DNA of 9,097 nucleotides. Origin: Victivallales bacterium. Its GTDB lineage: Bacteria; Verrucomicrobiota; Lentisphaeria; Oligosphaerales; Oligosphaeraceae. The notes beneath the pieces are model-generated. The model ran no database searches and was not told the DNA's origin. It saw only the letters and a program-made list of their open reading frames with translations. The translations under genes were made by a program, and so were the position numbers. Shown here piece after piece: positions 1 to 7,920 of the stretch. Where the stretch lies: positions 1 to 9,097 of the forward strand of contig CAAGMX010000515.1 of assembly GCA_900771165.1 (NCBI GenBank), given 5' to 3'. Each line of letters opens with the position of its first letter. Positions within the stretch are counted from its first letter, which is position 1.

Positions 1-13
1 GGGGGAATCCCCC
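1..13. repeat. short inverted repeat at window edge
   Basis: GGGGG-AAT-CCCCC is a perfect 5-bp inverted repeat with a 3-base spacer. A run of six T lies ten bases further on the plus strand (23-28), so it could be a remnant of a terminator for a gene entering from the left, or part of the asnB trailer. The T run is not adjacent to the stem, which weakens the terminator reading. Confidence 0.3.
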
Positions 14-50
14 GTGCCCCTGTTTTTTCCACCGGGGAAAATTTGGGGGC

Positions 51-75
51 AAAAAAAAAATTCCCCCCGGGGGGT
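51..75 (-). terminator. probable rho-independent terminator after asnB
   Basis: Read on the minus strand, about 45 bases after the asnB stop, a self-complementary CCCCCCGGGGGG block (63-74) is followed by AA and ten uninterrupted T (60-51). A GC-only palindrome followed by a long T tract is the form of an intrinsic terminator and is placed to end the gltB-gltD-asnB transcript. The palindrome has no natural loop, so the RNA stem would be about four base pairs closed by CCGG. The T tract is strong and the stem is short. The homopolymers also make this stretch prone to sequencing error. Confidence 0.5.
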
Positions 76-119
76 GTTGGCCGTCCAGGGGGGATGGGGA
101 GATGGAGGGAAGGATGGGC

Positions 120-1823
120 TTAGAGGGCGGCGTCGTGGACGCCAGCCACGGCCCGGCCGGAGGGTTCGTTCATGTGCCGGAAGGCTTCGTCCCACTCCAG
201 GGCCTTGGCGGTGGAGCAGGCCACGGAGGCTTCGTGGGGCACGCAGGCGGCGGCGGATTCCGAGGGGAAGCACTCCGCGAAGATGCTGCGGTAGTAGTAT
301 TCCTCCTTGGTGGCGGGGGTGTTGACGGGGAAGCGGCGGGAGGCCTGGGCGAACTGGGCGTCGGAGACTTCCCGGGCAGTCATTTCCTTCAAGGTATCGA
401 TCCAGGAGTAGCCCACGCCATCGGAGAACTGTTCCTTCTGCCGCCAGGCCACTTCCGGGGGAAGCATATCCTGGAAGGCCTCCCGGAGAATCCACTTTTC
501 GATATGGGAGTCGCCATGGGTGCCGGTGGTGGGAGGCAGGATCCGTCCCTGGCACATTTTATCGGCAGGGTTGAGGCGCATGGCCACATCCAGGAATTCC
601 TTGTCCAGGAAGGGGACACGTCCCTCCACGCCCCAGGCGGCCAGGGCCTTGTTGGCCCGGAGGCAGTCGTAGAGGTGAAGTTTGCCCAGCTTCCGGACGG
701 TTTCCTCGTGGAATTCCTTGGCATTGGGGGCCTTGTGGAAGTAGAGATAGCCGCCGAAGATTTCATCGGCGCCCTCGCCGGAGAGGACCATCTTGATGCC
801 CATGGCCTTGATGGCCCGGGCCATGAGGAACATGGGGGTGGAGGCCCGAACCGTGGTGATGTCGTAGGTCTCCAGATGGTAGATCACATCGGGGAGGGCA
901 TCCAGGGCCTCCTGGATGGTGAAATGGATCTCGTGGTGGACGGTGCCCAGGAAGTCGGCGGCCTTTCGGGCGGCGGCCAGGTCGGGGGAGCCTTCCAGGC
1001 CGATGGCGAAGGAGTGGAGGCGGGGCCACCAGGCCTCCTGGGTATCTCCGCTCTCCACCCGGCGCCGGGCGAACTTGGCGGCAATGGCGGTGATCACGGT
1101 GGAATCCAGGCCGCCGGAGAGGAGGACACCGTAGGGGACATCGCTCATCATCTGGCGTTTCACCGAGGCCTCCAGGGCCTCCCGGAGGACGGGGATGGAG
1201 GAGGTGTTCTTCTCCACGGCGTCGTAGGCGAACCAGTCCCGCTGATACCAGCGGACAGGGGCGGTGTCCCCGGTCTGGAGGAGGTGTCCGGGCAGGAATT
1301 CCTGGATCATGCAGCAGACTCCCTCCAGTGCCTTCAGTTCGGAGGCCACATAGTAGTGTCCTTCGGCATCCCAGCCCTGGTAGAGGGGGATGACGCCGAT
1401 GGGGTCGCGGCCCACCAGGTACCGGTCTTCCTGGCGGTCATAGAGGGCGAAGGCGAAGATTCCGTTGAGGCGTTCCAGGAATTCGGCGCCGTATTTCTGG
1501 TAGAGGGGGATGAGGACTTCGCAGTCGGAGCGGGTCTGGAAATCGTAGTCGGCGGCCAGTTCCTTCCGGAGTTCCTCGTGGTTGTAGATCTCTCCGTTCA
1601 CCGCCAGGACATAGCGTCCGTCGGGGCTATAGAGGGGCTGTTTTCCGGAGAGGGGGTCGATGATGGCCAGCCGTTCATGGGAGAGGAGAGCATGTTCCCC
1701 CTCGAAGACCCCAGACCAGTCCGGCCCACGATGCCGGATTTTCCGGGACATCTGGAGAAGCTGCTTTCTCAAGGCGGGGGCCACCCCCTCCTTCACATCA
1801 AAAATTCCTACAAAACCGCACAT
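120..1823 (-). CDS. asnB: asparagine synthetase B, glutamine-hydrolysing
   Basis: Makes asparagine from aspartate, ATP and the amide of glutamine in the cytosol. The 567-residue protein is close in length to E. coli AsnB. Residues 1 to about 200 are a class II glutamine amidotransferase domain: after Met removal Cys2 (MCGFVGIF) is the N-terminal nucleophile, with RHRGPD at 30-34, Arg51, NGE at 76-78 and Asp100 as the glutamine pocket. The synthetase domain has the ATP-pyrophosphatase loop SGGLDST (236-242), SGEGADEIFGGY (348-359) and EGRVPFLD (400-407). The C-terminal stretch with WRQKEQFSDGVGYSWID and ECFPSESAA closely recalls the E. coli enzyme, which favours AsnB over other amidotransferases of the fold. 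The start is fixed by MCG and by AAGGAG nine bases upstream (1838-1833). It is the last gene of the operon, 57 bases after gltD, and has no convincing promoter of its own. No key residue is missing. Confidence 0.97.
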   Translation of the reverse strand: MCGFVGIFDVKEGVAPALRKQLLQMSRKIRHRGPDWSGVFEGEHALLSHERLAIIDPLSGKQPLYSPDGRYVLAVNGEIYNHEELRKELAADYDFQTRSDCEVLIPLYQKYGAEFLERLNGIFAFALYDRQEDRYLVGRDPIGVIPLYQGWDAEGHYYVASELKALEGVCCMIQEFLPGHLLQTGDTAPVRWYQRDWFAYDAVEKNTSSIPVLREALEASVKRQMMSDVPYGVLLSGGLDSTVITAIAAKFARRRVESGDTQEAWWPRLHSFAIGLEGSPDLAAARKAADFLGTVHHEIHFTIQEALDALPDVIYHLETYDITTVRASTPMFLMARAIKAMGIKMVLSGEGADEIFGGYLYFHKAPNAKEFHEETVRKLGKLHLYDCLRANKALAAWGVEGRVPFLDKEFLDVAMRLNPADKMCQGRILPPTTGTHGDSHIEKWILREAFQDMLPPEVAWRQKEQFSDGVGYSWIDTLKEMTAREVSDAQFAQASRRFPVNTPATKEEYYYRSIFAECFPSESAAACVPHEASVACSTAKALEWDEAFRHMNEPSGRAVAGVHDAAL

Positions 1824-1880
1824 TCCTTCAATCTCCTTGGGCGTGCCTTTTGCTGTTCACATGAAGACTGTTCCGGGGAG

Positions 1881-3236
1881 CTAGGCCAGTTGGGCCGCCA
1901 CCTTCCGTCCGTCGGCAATGGCCCGCACCACCAGGGAGGGGCCGGAGGCCGCATCTCCCGCCAGCACCACATTGGGCTGATCCGGCAATCCCAGCTGGGC
2001 CAGGACCTCTTCCCGGCTCTGCTTCAGGAAGCCCATGGCCAGCACCACCATGTCACAGGGAATGATCCGGGAGGGCCCCGCAGGAGCGAACTTCACGGGA
2101 CGGCCATTTTCGGCGAATTCCCAGGTGACGGGCACCACCTCGGCCCCGGCCACCTTGCCATCCTCCTCCAGAATGCGGAGGGTATTCAGGCTCCAGAAGC
2201 GCTCCATGCCCTCCTCCACGGCATAGGAGGAGCGGAGCTTGTAGGGCCAGAGGGGCCAGGGTGTCTTGGGGGAGCGCTGGGCGGGGGGCTTGGGCATCAC
2301 ATCGATGGAGACGGCGGAGACGGCGCCCTGGCGGAGGGAGGTGCCTGCGCAGTCGCTGCCGGTGTCACCGCCACCGATGACCAGCACCCGTTTGCCCTTG
2401 GCGGAGATGGGGGCCTGGAGGATTTCTCCGGTGGCGGCCCGGTTCATGTCGCCCAGGAAATCCAGGGCCTGGTAGACCTGGGGCAGTTCCCGGCCGGGGA
2501 CCTTCAGTTCCCGGGGCACGGGGGTGCCGTTGGCCACCACCACGCCGTGGAAGTGCTTCAGCAGATAGCTGCCGGAAATGTCCCTGCCGATTTCCGCCCC
2601 GCCCTGGAAGTGGATGCCGGATTCCTCCAGGATCCGCCAGCGGCGCTGCACCACCGCCTTGTCCAGCTTGAAGCAGGGGATGCCGTATTGGAGGAGTCCC
2701 CCGGGCCGGAGATTGCGGTCGAAGACGGTGACCTCATGGCCGGCATCATTGAGGGCCACGGCGGCGGAGAGTCCGGCAGGGCCGGCGCCCACCACGGCGA
2801 ATTTGCGTCCCGTCCTGGTTTTGGGGAGGCGGGGTTTCACCCATCCGTTGGCGTAGGCGGTATCCACGATGGCCTTTTCCACCAGGCGGACATTGGTGGC
2901 GTCGAATTCCAGGCCCTCCAGGCAGCAGGCCGCCTCGCAGAGGGCGGGGCAGACCCGGCTGGTGAATTCGGGGAAGGGGCTGGTTTCGGAGAGCCGTTCC
3001 CAGGCGTCTTTCCAGTCACCGTGGACCACGGCCCGGTTCATTTCGGGGATGTGGTTCATCAGGGGGCAGCCCATGGCGTGGCAGTAGGGCAGTCCGCAGT
3101 TCTGGCAGCGGCGGGCACGGAGGCGCACCTCCTCCCCGGACACCTGGCTTTCCACCTCCTGGAGATCCTGGAGGCGTTCTTCCACAGGCCGATACAGGTG
3201 ATCCAGCCGGGAGATTTCAAAGAAGGTCTTGCTCAT
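1881..3236 (-). CDS. gltD: glutamate synthase (NADPH) small subunit
   Basis: Beta subunit of GOGAT: it takes electrons from NAD(P)H through FAD and passes them by [4Fe-4S] clusters to the FMN site of GltB. The 451 residues are slightly short of E. coli GltD. The N-terminal cluster domain has Cys44, Cys47, Cys52 and Cys57 (C-x2-C-x4-C-x4-C), then Cys96, Cys100 and Cys104 in RVCPALCEAAC. An FAD-binding Rossmann motif VVGAGPAG sits at 148-155, YGIPCFKLDK at 184-193 and a second nucleotide-binding motif VIGGGDTGSD at 287-296. GDAASGPSLVVRAI (427-440) is the conserved C-terminal flavin motif. An extra Cys105 follows Cys104. The sequence looks more like the short-spacer GltD form than the related NfnB or PreT proteins, and adjacency to gltB settles the assignment. 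The ATG overlaps the gltB stop by one base, with GGAG nine bases upstream inside gltB (3249-3246), suggesting coupled translation. NADPH rather than NADH is assumed from the family. Confidence 0.96.
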   Translation of the reverse strand: MSKTFFEISRLDHLYRPVEERLQDLQEVESQVSGEEVRLRARRCQNCGLPYCHAMGCPLMNHIPEMNRAVVHGDWKDAWERLSETSPFPEFTSRVCPALCEAACCLEGLEFDATNVRLVEKAIVDTAYANGWVKPRLPKTRTGRKFAVVGAGPAGLSAAVALNDAGHEVTVFDRNLRPGGLLQYGIPCFKLDKAVVQRRWRILEESGIHFQGGAEIGRDISGSYLLKHFHGVVVANGTPVPRELKVPGRELPQVYQALDFLGDMNRAATGEILQAPISAKGKRVLVIGGGDTGSDCAGTSLRQGAVSAVSIDVMPKPPAQRSPKTPWPLWPYKLRSSYAVEEGMERFWSLNTLRILEEDGKVAGAEVVPVTWEFAENGRPVKFAPAGPSRIIPCDMVVLAMGFLKQSREEVLAQLGLPDQPNVVLAGDAASGPSLVVRAIADGRKVAAQLA

Positions 3237-6200
3237 TATCGTGCGCTCCGAAGGATTTTTCTATATTCGACGGGCATGACGCAGACGAAGCGCCCCCGGT
3301 ATTCCTGCCACTGTTCCAGGATGCGGGCGGCCTTGGGGCTGCCCGTCAGGTCCCGGTGACTCTTCAGCATGCCCAGAAGCTCCGCCTCCTCGGGGGAGCC
3401 TTCCCGGATGGACTCCAGGTCCACGGTATCCAGGTTGCAACGCAGGTCGAAGTCACCGTCCTCGTCCAGGACGTAGGCCAGTCCTCCGGTCATGCCGGCG
3501 GCGAAGTTGACGCCGGTCTTGCCCAGGACGGCCACCCGTCCTCCGGTCATGTATTCGCAGCCGTGGTCGCCCAGGCCCTCCACCACGGCCTGGAAGCCGC
3601 TGTTGCGGATGGCGAAGCGTTCGCCGGCCTGCCCGTTGATGAAGATTTCGCCGGAGGTGCCGCCGTATCCGATGACATTGCCGGCCAGGACATTTTCCTC
3701 GGCGAGGCAGATGGCCTCCCGGGGAGGCACCAGGATGATTCGGCCGCCGGAGAGTCCCTTGCCCACATAGTCATTGGCCTCCCCTTCCAGGCGGAAGGTG
3801 ATGCCGTGGGCCAGGAAGGCGCCGAAGCTCTGTCCGGCGGTGCCCCGGAAATCCACCCTCCAGGTATCCTGGGGGAGTCCGGCCAGTCCCTTGGCCAGGG
3901 CCAGGCGTCCGGAGAGGCGGGCGCCCACGGAGCGGTTGGCGTTGACGATGGGCACTTCGATGTGGGCGGGGGAGAAGGTATCCAGGGCCTTGCCCAGAGC
4001 GGGGAAGAGGACCTGGTCATCGATGGTGGATTCCTGGTGGAGTTCGCCGTTCCAGCAGATTTCCTCTCCCTGGACCACATGGAGCATGTCGTGGAAATCC
4101 AGTCCGGCGGCCTTTCCGGTCATGCGGGCGGGGTCGGCCTCCAGGAGGTCGGCCCGTCCCACGGCTTCCTGCAGGGAGTGCAGTCCCAGGGAGGCCAGGG
4201 TTTCCCGGGCTTCCCGGGCGATGAAGTGGAGATAGCGGAGGATATGCTCCGGCTTGCCCTTGAAGCGTTTCCGGATTTCGGGATCCTGGGTGGTGATGCC
4301 GGCGGGGCAGGTATTGTCCTGGCACTGTCTCAGCATCATGCATCCCAGGGCCAGGAGGAGGGAGGTGGCGAAGCCGAACTCCTCGGCGCCCAGGAGGGCG
4401 GCGATAACCACATCCCGTCCGGTGCGGAGCTGTCCATCCACCTGGAGGCGGACCTTGCCCCGGAGCCCATTCTTCACCAGGGTCTGATGGGTTTCGGCCA
4501 GTCCCACTTCCCAGGGCATGCCGGCGTGCTTGATGGAGCTCAAGGGGGCGGCGCCGGTGCCGCCGTCGTGACCGGAGATCACCACCACATCCGCATGGGC
4601 CTTGGCCACACCTGCGGCCACAGTGCCCACGCCGTTCTCCGACACCAGCTTCACGGAGACCCGGGCGCCGGGATTCACGGCCCGAAGGTCGTGGATCAGC
4701 TGGGCCAGGTCCTCGATGGAGTAGATGTCATGGTGGGGCGGCGGGGAGATGAGGGTGACATGGGGAGTGGCGTGGCGGGTTCTGGCGATCTCCTCGTTGA
4801 CCTTGTCGCCGGGGAGCTGTCCACCTTCGCCGGGCTTGGCGCCCTGGGCCATCTTGATCTGGAGATCCCGGGCATGGGCCAGATACTCCACGGTGACGCC
4901 GAAGCGTCCGGAGGCCACCTGGCGGATGGCGCTGGCCCGGTTTTCCCCGTTGGGGCCGGGCAGGTTCCGTTCGGGACCCTCGCCGCCCTCGCCGGAGTTG
5001 CTCATGGTGCCCATCTGGTTCATGGCCACGGCAATGGCCTCGTGGGCCTCGGGGCTCAAGGCACCCAGACTCATGGCGCCGGAGACAAAGTGATGGAGAA
5101 TCTCCTTCTCCTCCTCCACCTGCTCCAGGGGAATCGGCTGGACGGAATCCTTCCGGAAGCGGAGCAGATCCCGGAGGCGGACCGGCTGGGCGGGGGAGTT
5201 GACGGACTCCGCAAAGCGGCGGTAGCGTTCCGGGTCATCCTCCCGCACGGCGGCGTGGAGATCGCAGATGGAGGGGGGCGTCACCAGGTGGGGTTCCCCG
5301 TCCCGCCGCCAGCGGTAGGCGCCACCCACCAGGAGGGGGCGGTCTTCGGAAGCGGCCCGGGCCTCCTCCACCCGCTGGCGGACTTCCTGGGCCACTTCCT
5401 CCAGTCCGATGCCGTTGACGGCGCTGGGCGTGCCGGGGAAGAAGCGCCGGATCAGGTCGTGTCCCAGTCCGATGGCCTCGAACATCTGGGCGGAGCGATA
5501 GCTGCGCAGGGTGGCGATGCCCATCTTGGACATGCATTTCAGCAGGCCGTGATCCACGGCGGAGATGTAGTTCTCCGTGGCCTTGGCGGGATCCTGCTCC
5601 CCGGCCAGGGCGGCCACGGTCTCCAGGGCCAGATAGGGATGGACGGCAGTGGCGCCATACCCCAGGAGCAGGGCGAAGTGCATCACCTCCCGGGCCTCGC
5701 CCGTCTCCAGAATCACGCCCACGGGGGGACGCAGCCCGGCGGCGGCCAGAGCCTGGTTGACGGCGGCGGCGGCCAGCAGAGAGGGGATGGGAAGAGTTCC
5801 CGGGGGCACCTCCCGGTCGCTCAGCACCAGGATGTTTCTGCCTGCCTGGGCGGCGGCCACGGCCCGCTGGGCCAGTTCCTCCAGGGCCTGGGAGAGATCC
5901 TCCTTCCAGAGGATGGGGAGTTTTTCCACCCGGTCCCGTCCCATATTCTCCAGGCGGGCCAGATCTTCTCCGGTGAGGATGGGGCGTGCCAGGCGCACCA
6001 GGCTGGCCCGGTGGGCCTCCTCGGAGAGGAGGTTCCCCTGGTTCCCGATGTAGGTGGTCAGGCTCATGACCAGCTCCTCCCGGATGGGATCAATGGGGGG
6101 GTTGGTCACCTGGGCGAAGCGTTGCTTGAAGTAGGAGAAGAGCAATTGGGGGCGGGGGGAGAGGACCGCCAGGGCGGCGTCGTTGCCCATGGAGCCCACG

Positions 6201-7651
6201 GGCTCCTTCCCCGTCTCCATCATGGGACGCACCAGCAAATCCACATCCTCCTGGCTCCAGCCAAAGAGGCGCTGCCGCTCCTTCAAACTGCCCTCCCCGT
6301 GCTCCGCCACAATGGTGTCAAACAATCCCGCCACGGGAATCTTCGACTCCTGGGACCAGCGACGATAAGGGGACTGGCGGGCCACCTGGTTCTTCAGCTC
6401 GTCATTGAGCACCAGGCGATGGGCCTTCAAATCGCACCAGAGGATTTCGCCCGGCTTGAGACGCCCCCGGCAAACCACCTGGGCAGGATCCAAATCCAGG
6501 ACGCCAGTCTCCGAGGCCAGGACGAAGAGTCCGTCCCGGGTAAGGGAGTACCGGGCGGGGCGCAGCCCGTTGCGGTCCAGCATGGCGCCGGCCCCCACCC
6601 CGTCGGTAAAGGTGACCGCGGCGGGTCCGTCCCAAGGTTCGGAGAGGGCGGAATGGTAGTCGAAGAATCCCCGCACATCCTTTCCCATGTGGTAGTTCTT
6701 TCCCCAAGCCTGGGGAATGAGCATCATCATCACGTGAGGGAGCCAGCGGCCGCCCTGCACCAAGAGTTCCACCATGTTGTCCAGGCAGGCGGAATCGCTT
6801 TGGCTTTCCTCGATAAGGGGGAGCACCTTCTTCAAATCCTGGCCGAAGAGGGAGCTTTCCAGGAAGGCCTCCCGGGTGCGGGCGTGGTTCAGGTTTCCCC
6901 GGAGGGTGTTGATTTCCCCGTTGTGGGCCAGATAGCGGAAGGGATGGGCCAGCCGCCAGGTGGGGAAGGTGTTGGTGCTATAGCGCTGATGCACCAACAC
7001 CAGGGGAGAGACAAAATCCTCCTCCGCCAAATCCCCGTAGAAGGCCTCGATCTGGGTGGCCAGCATCAGTCCCTTGTAGACCACCGTGCGGCTGCTGAAG
7101 CTGCTGAAATAGGCGTCCAGCATCTCCTTCTCCAGACGACGCCGCAGCACAAAGACCCGGCGCTCCAAGGCATCCCCGGAAAGGGAATCCACAGGGGCGA
7201 CAAACACCTGGCGAATCCGGGGACAGGTGGCCCGGGCGGTCTCCCCCAGACGGCTGACGTCCACGGGAACCTCCCGCCAAGCCAGCAGCCGGAACCCCTC
7301 CTCCCCCGCAATCCGCTCCAGAAGGGACTCCTCCCCCTCCCCGCCAAAAATCATGCCCACGGCATAGCCCCCGGCTTCCGGCAACACCCCGCCCAGCACC
7401 CGCTGGAAAAACCCATGGGGAATCACGCTCAACAACCCGGCCCCGTCCCCGGAAAGGGGATCGCTTCCCGCCGCTCCCCGGTGGAGAAGACGCTGAAGAA
7501 GAATCACCCCCTGATGCACGAGCTCATGGGAGGAAATTCCCCGGAGGTTGGCCAGCATGCCCACGCCACAGGCGTCATGCTCGTTCTGAAAATGGTACAG
7601 GCCCTCGTCCTGGGGAAGGGATAGGCCACGCTGTCGATCTTTCGTATCCAT
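3236..7651 (-). CDS. gltB: glutamate synthase large subunit
   Basis: Alpha subunit of GOGAT; it hydrolyses glutamine, channels the ammonia to 2-oxoglutarate and reduces the product to glutamate on FMN. The 1471-residue length is normal. Cys28 (HDACGVGML) is the predicted N-terminal nucleophile after removal of a 27-residue propeptide. The class II amidotransferase domain runs to about 425, with HRGAAGSDPLSGDGAG (57-72), HQRYSTNTFPTWRLAHPFR (221-239) and LAHNGEINTLRGN (241-253). A central domain follows to about 760, with TNPPIDPIREE at 516-526. The FMN synthase domain has SGAMSLGALSPEAHEA (857-872), KPGEGGQLPGDKV (939-951), SGHDGGTGAAP (1026-1036) and 3Fe-4S ligands Cys1104, Cys1110 and Cys1115. 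The glycine-rich GXGXG helix domain occupies about 1220-1420. The start was chosen because AAGGAG lies eight bases upstream (7665-7660) and because it gives a normal-length propeptide. The frame stays open to a GTG at 7795, but that extension lacks any recognisable match. First gene of the gltB-gltD-asnB operon. Confidence 0.97.
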   Translation of the reverse strand: MDTKDRQRGLSLPQDEGLYHFQNEHDACGVGMLANLRGISSHELVHQGVILLQRLLHRGAAGSDPLSGDGAGLLSVIPHGFFQRVLGGVLPEAGGYAVGMIFGGEGEESLLERIAGEEGFRLLAWREVPVDVSRLGETARATCPRIRQVFVAPVDSLSGDALERRVFVLRRRLEKEMLDAYFSSFSSRTVVYKGLMLATQIEAFYGDLAEEDFVSPLVLVHQRYSTNTFPTWRLAHPFRYLAHNGEINTLRGNLNHARTREAFLESSLFGQDLKKVLPLIEESQSDSACLDNMVELLVQGGRWLPHVMMMLIPQAWGKNYHMGKDVRGFFDYHSALSEPWDGPAAVTFTDGVGAGAMLDRNGLRPARYSLTRDGLFVLASETGVLDLDPAQVVCRGRLKPGEILWCDLKAHRLVLNDELKNQVARQSPYRRWSQESKIPVAGLFDTIVAEHGEGSLKERQRLFGWSQEDVDLLVRPMMETGKEPVGSMGNDAALAVLSPRPQLLFSYFKQRFAQVTNPPIDPIREELVMSLTTYIGNQGNLLSEEAHRASLVRLARPILTGEDLARLENMGRDRVEKLPILWKEDLSQALEELAQRAVAAAQAGRNILVLSDREVPPGTLPIPSLLAAAAVNQALAAAGLRPPVGVILETGEAREVMHFALLLGYGATAVHPYLALETVAALAGEQDPAKATENYISAVDHGLLKCMSKMGIATLRSYRSAQMFEAIGLGHDLIRRFFPGTPSAVNGIGLEEVAQEVRQRVEEARAASEDRPLLVGGAYRWRRDGEPHLVTPPSICDLHAAVREDDPERYRRFAESVNSPAQPVRLRDLLRFRKDSVQPIPLEQVEEEKEILHHFVSGAMSLGALSPEAHEAIAVAMNQMGTMSNSGEGGEGPERNLPGPNGENRASAIRQVASGRFGVTVEYLAHARDLQIKMAQGAKPGEGGQLPGDKVNEEIARTRHATPHVTLISPPPHHDIYSIEDLAQLIHDLRAVNPGARVSVKLVSENGVGTVAAGVAKAHADVVVISGHDGGTGAAPLSSIKHAGMPWEVGLAETHQTLVKNGLRGKVRLQVDGQLRTGRDVVIAALLGAEEFGFATSLLLALGCMMLRQCQDNTCPAGITTQDPEIRKRFKGKPEHILRYLHFIAREARETLASLGLHSLQEAVGRADLLEADPARMTGKAAGLDFHDMLHVVQGEEICWNGELHQESTIDDQVLFPALGKALDTFSPAHIEVPIVNANRSVGARLSGRLALAKGLAGLPQDTWRVDFRGTAGQSFGAFLAHGITFRLEGEANDYVGKGLSGGRIILVPPREAICLAEENVLAGNVIGYGGTSGEIFINGQAGERFAIRNSGFQAVVEGLGDHGCEYMTGGRVAVLGKTGVNFAAGMTGGLAYVLDEDGDFDLRCNLDTVDLESIREGSPEEAELLGMLKSHRDLTGSPKAARILEQWQEYRGRFVCVMPVEYRKILRSAR

Positions 7652-7659
7652 GGAGGATT

Positions 7660-7665
7660 CTCCTT
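7660..7665 (-). promoter_or_regulatory. gltB ribosome binding site
   Basis: AAGGAG on the minus strand, eight bases before the ATG at 7651. This decides the start in a frame that otherwise remains open for 48 more codons upstream to a GTG at 7795, for which I see no comparable Shine-Dalgarno sequence. Confidence 0.8.
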
Positions 7666-7753
7666 GAACCGCCCCACGCCCCCACGCCGGAAAGGCAACG
7701 GCAAAACCAAAACCTCCCAGAGGGAAAACGAAGACGGTTGGTGAGGCAAAAGA

Positions 7754-7786
7754 GGAAGACGACTCCCGAAACGGAACACGACTCCC
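7754..7786 (-). repeat. tandem 14-bp direct repeat in the gltB leader
   Basis: On the plus strand GGAAGACGACTCCC (7754-7767) and GGAACACGACTCCC (7773-7786) match at 13 of 14 bases with a 19-base offset. They lie in the predicted untranslated leader of gltB, downstream of its sigma-54 promoter and more than 100 bases before the ATG. They could bind a protein on DNA or RNA, or be a chance duplication. No function is known to me. Confidence 0.5.
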
Positions 7787-7816
7787 CCGGCACACAAAAA
7801 ATTGGTTTCGGGTAAA

Positions 7817-7834
7817 AAAGCAAGAGACATGCCA
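7817..7834 (-). promoter_or_regulatory. sigma-54 promoter (-24/-12) for gltB-gltD-asnB
   Basis: The minus strand reads TGGCATGTCTCTTGCTTT from 7834 to 7817. This fits the sigma-54 consensus TGGCAYG-N4-TTGCW, with the invariant GG (7833-7832) and GC (7821-7820) separated by exactly ten bases. Transcription would begin near 7808, giving a leader of roughly 155 bases before gltB. An inverted near-copy at 7981-7998 faces glnN. RpoN-dependent transcription of ammonium-assimilation genes is well established in other bacteria; its use here is inferred from the motif. Confidence 0.82.
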
Positions 7835-7870
7835 GAATGGGACAGGGATGGCCTTCCCCTAGAGCGGGTG

Positions 7871-7882
7871 ACAAAGGATGAA
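7871..7882. promoter_or_regulatory. candidate activator half-site 1
   Basis: ACAAAGGATGAA repeats the left part of the palindrome at 7888-7904: ACAAAGGATG against ACAAAGAATG, nine of ten identical, offset by 20 bases (about two helical turns). The dyad itself is weak (CA-N5-TG only). It is included because of its similarity to, and phasing with, the neighbouring site. Confidence 0.4.
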
Positions 7883-7887
7883 ATATT

Positions 7888-7904
7888 TTTACAAAGAATG
7901 TAAA
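7888..7904. promoter_or_regulatory. palindromic operator, candidate enhancer site 2
   Basis: TTTACA-AAGAA-TGTAAA is a perfect 6-bp inverted repeat around five bases, centred at 7896. It lies between the two divergent sigma-54 promoters, about 88 bases upstream of the predicted gltB transcript start and about 111 upstream of the glnN one, the usual range for sigma-54 enhancer-binding proteins. It does not match the NtrC dyad (GCAC...GTGC) or the NifA site (TGT-N10-ACA). Confidence 0.6.
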
Positions 7905-7920
7905 CCGTTTCCCAAAGAGG

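Noticed and set aside
102..3359. Plus-strand open frame of 1085 codons antisense to asnB and gltD
   Set aside because: It mirrors asnB and gltD codon for codon and is open because TTA, CTA and TCA codons are avoided. It has no family resemblance.
3356..7624. Plus-strand open frame of 1422 codons antisense to gltB
   Set aside because: It is the exact register complement of gltB; the translation is Gly/His/Gln-rich low complexity with no domain, while the minus strand encodes an unmistakable GltB.
7713..7723. Attenuator hairpin in the gltB leader
   Set aside because: The stem is only four base pairs and the following T tract is interrupted by GG, too weak to call a terminator.
7652..7795. 48-codon N-terminal extension of gltB from GTG at 7795
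   Set aside because: No Shine-Dalgarno was seen for it, its composition is unlike a protein of the family, and a start at 7651 has a good ribosome site and gives a normal 27-residue propeptide. It is not wholly excluded, as it lies within the predicted transcript.
7868..7895. Sigma-70 promoter GTGACA with a TACAAA -10
   Set aside because: The -35 is fair, but the -10 matches only four of six at 16-base spacing; the sigma-54 elements explain both genes better.
7898..7906. BirA-type half-site (TGTAAACC)
   Set aside because: Only one half-site is present, with no matching GGTTTACA at the required distance, and no biotin gene is nearby.
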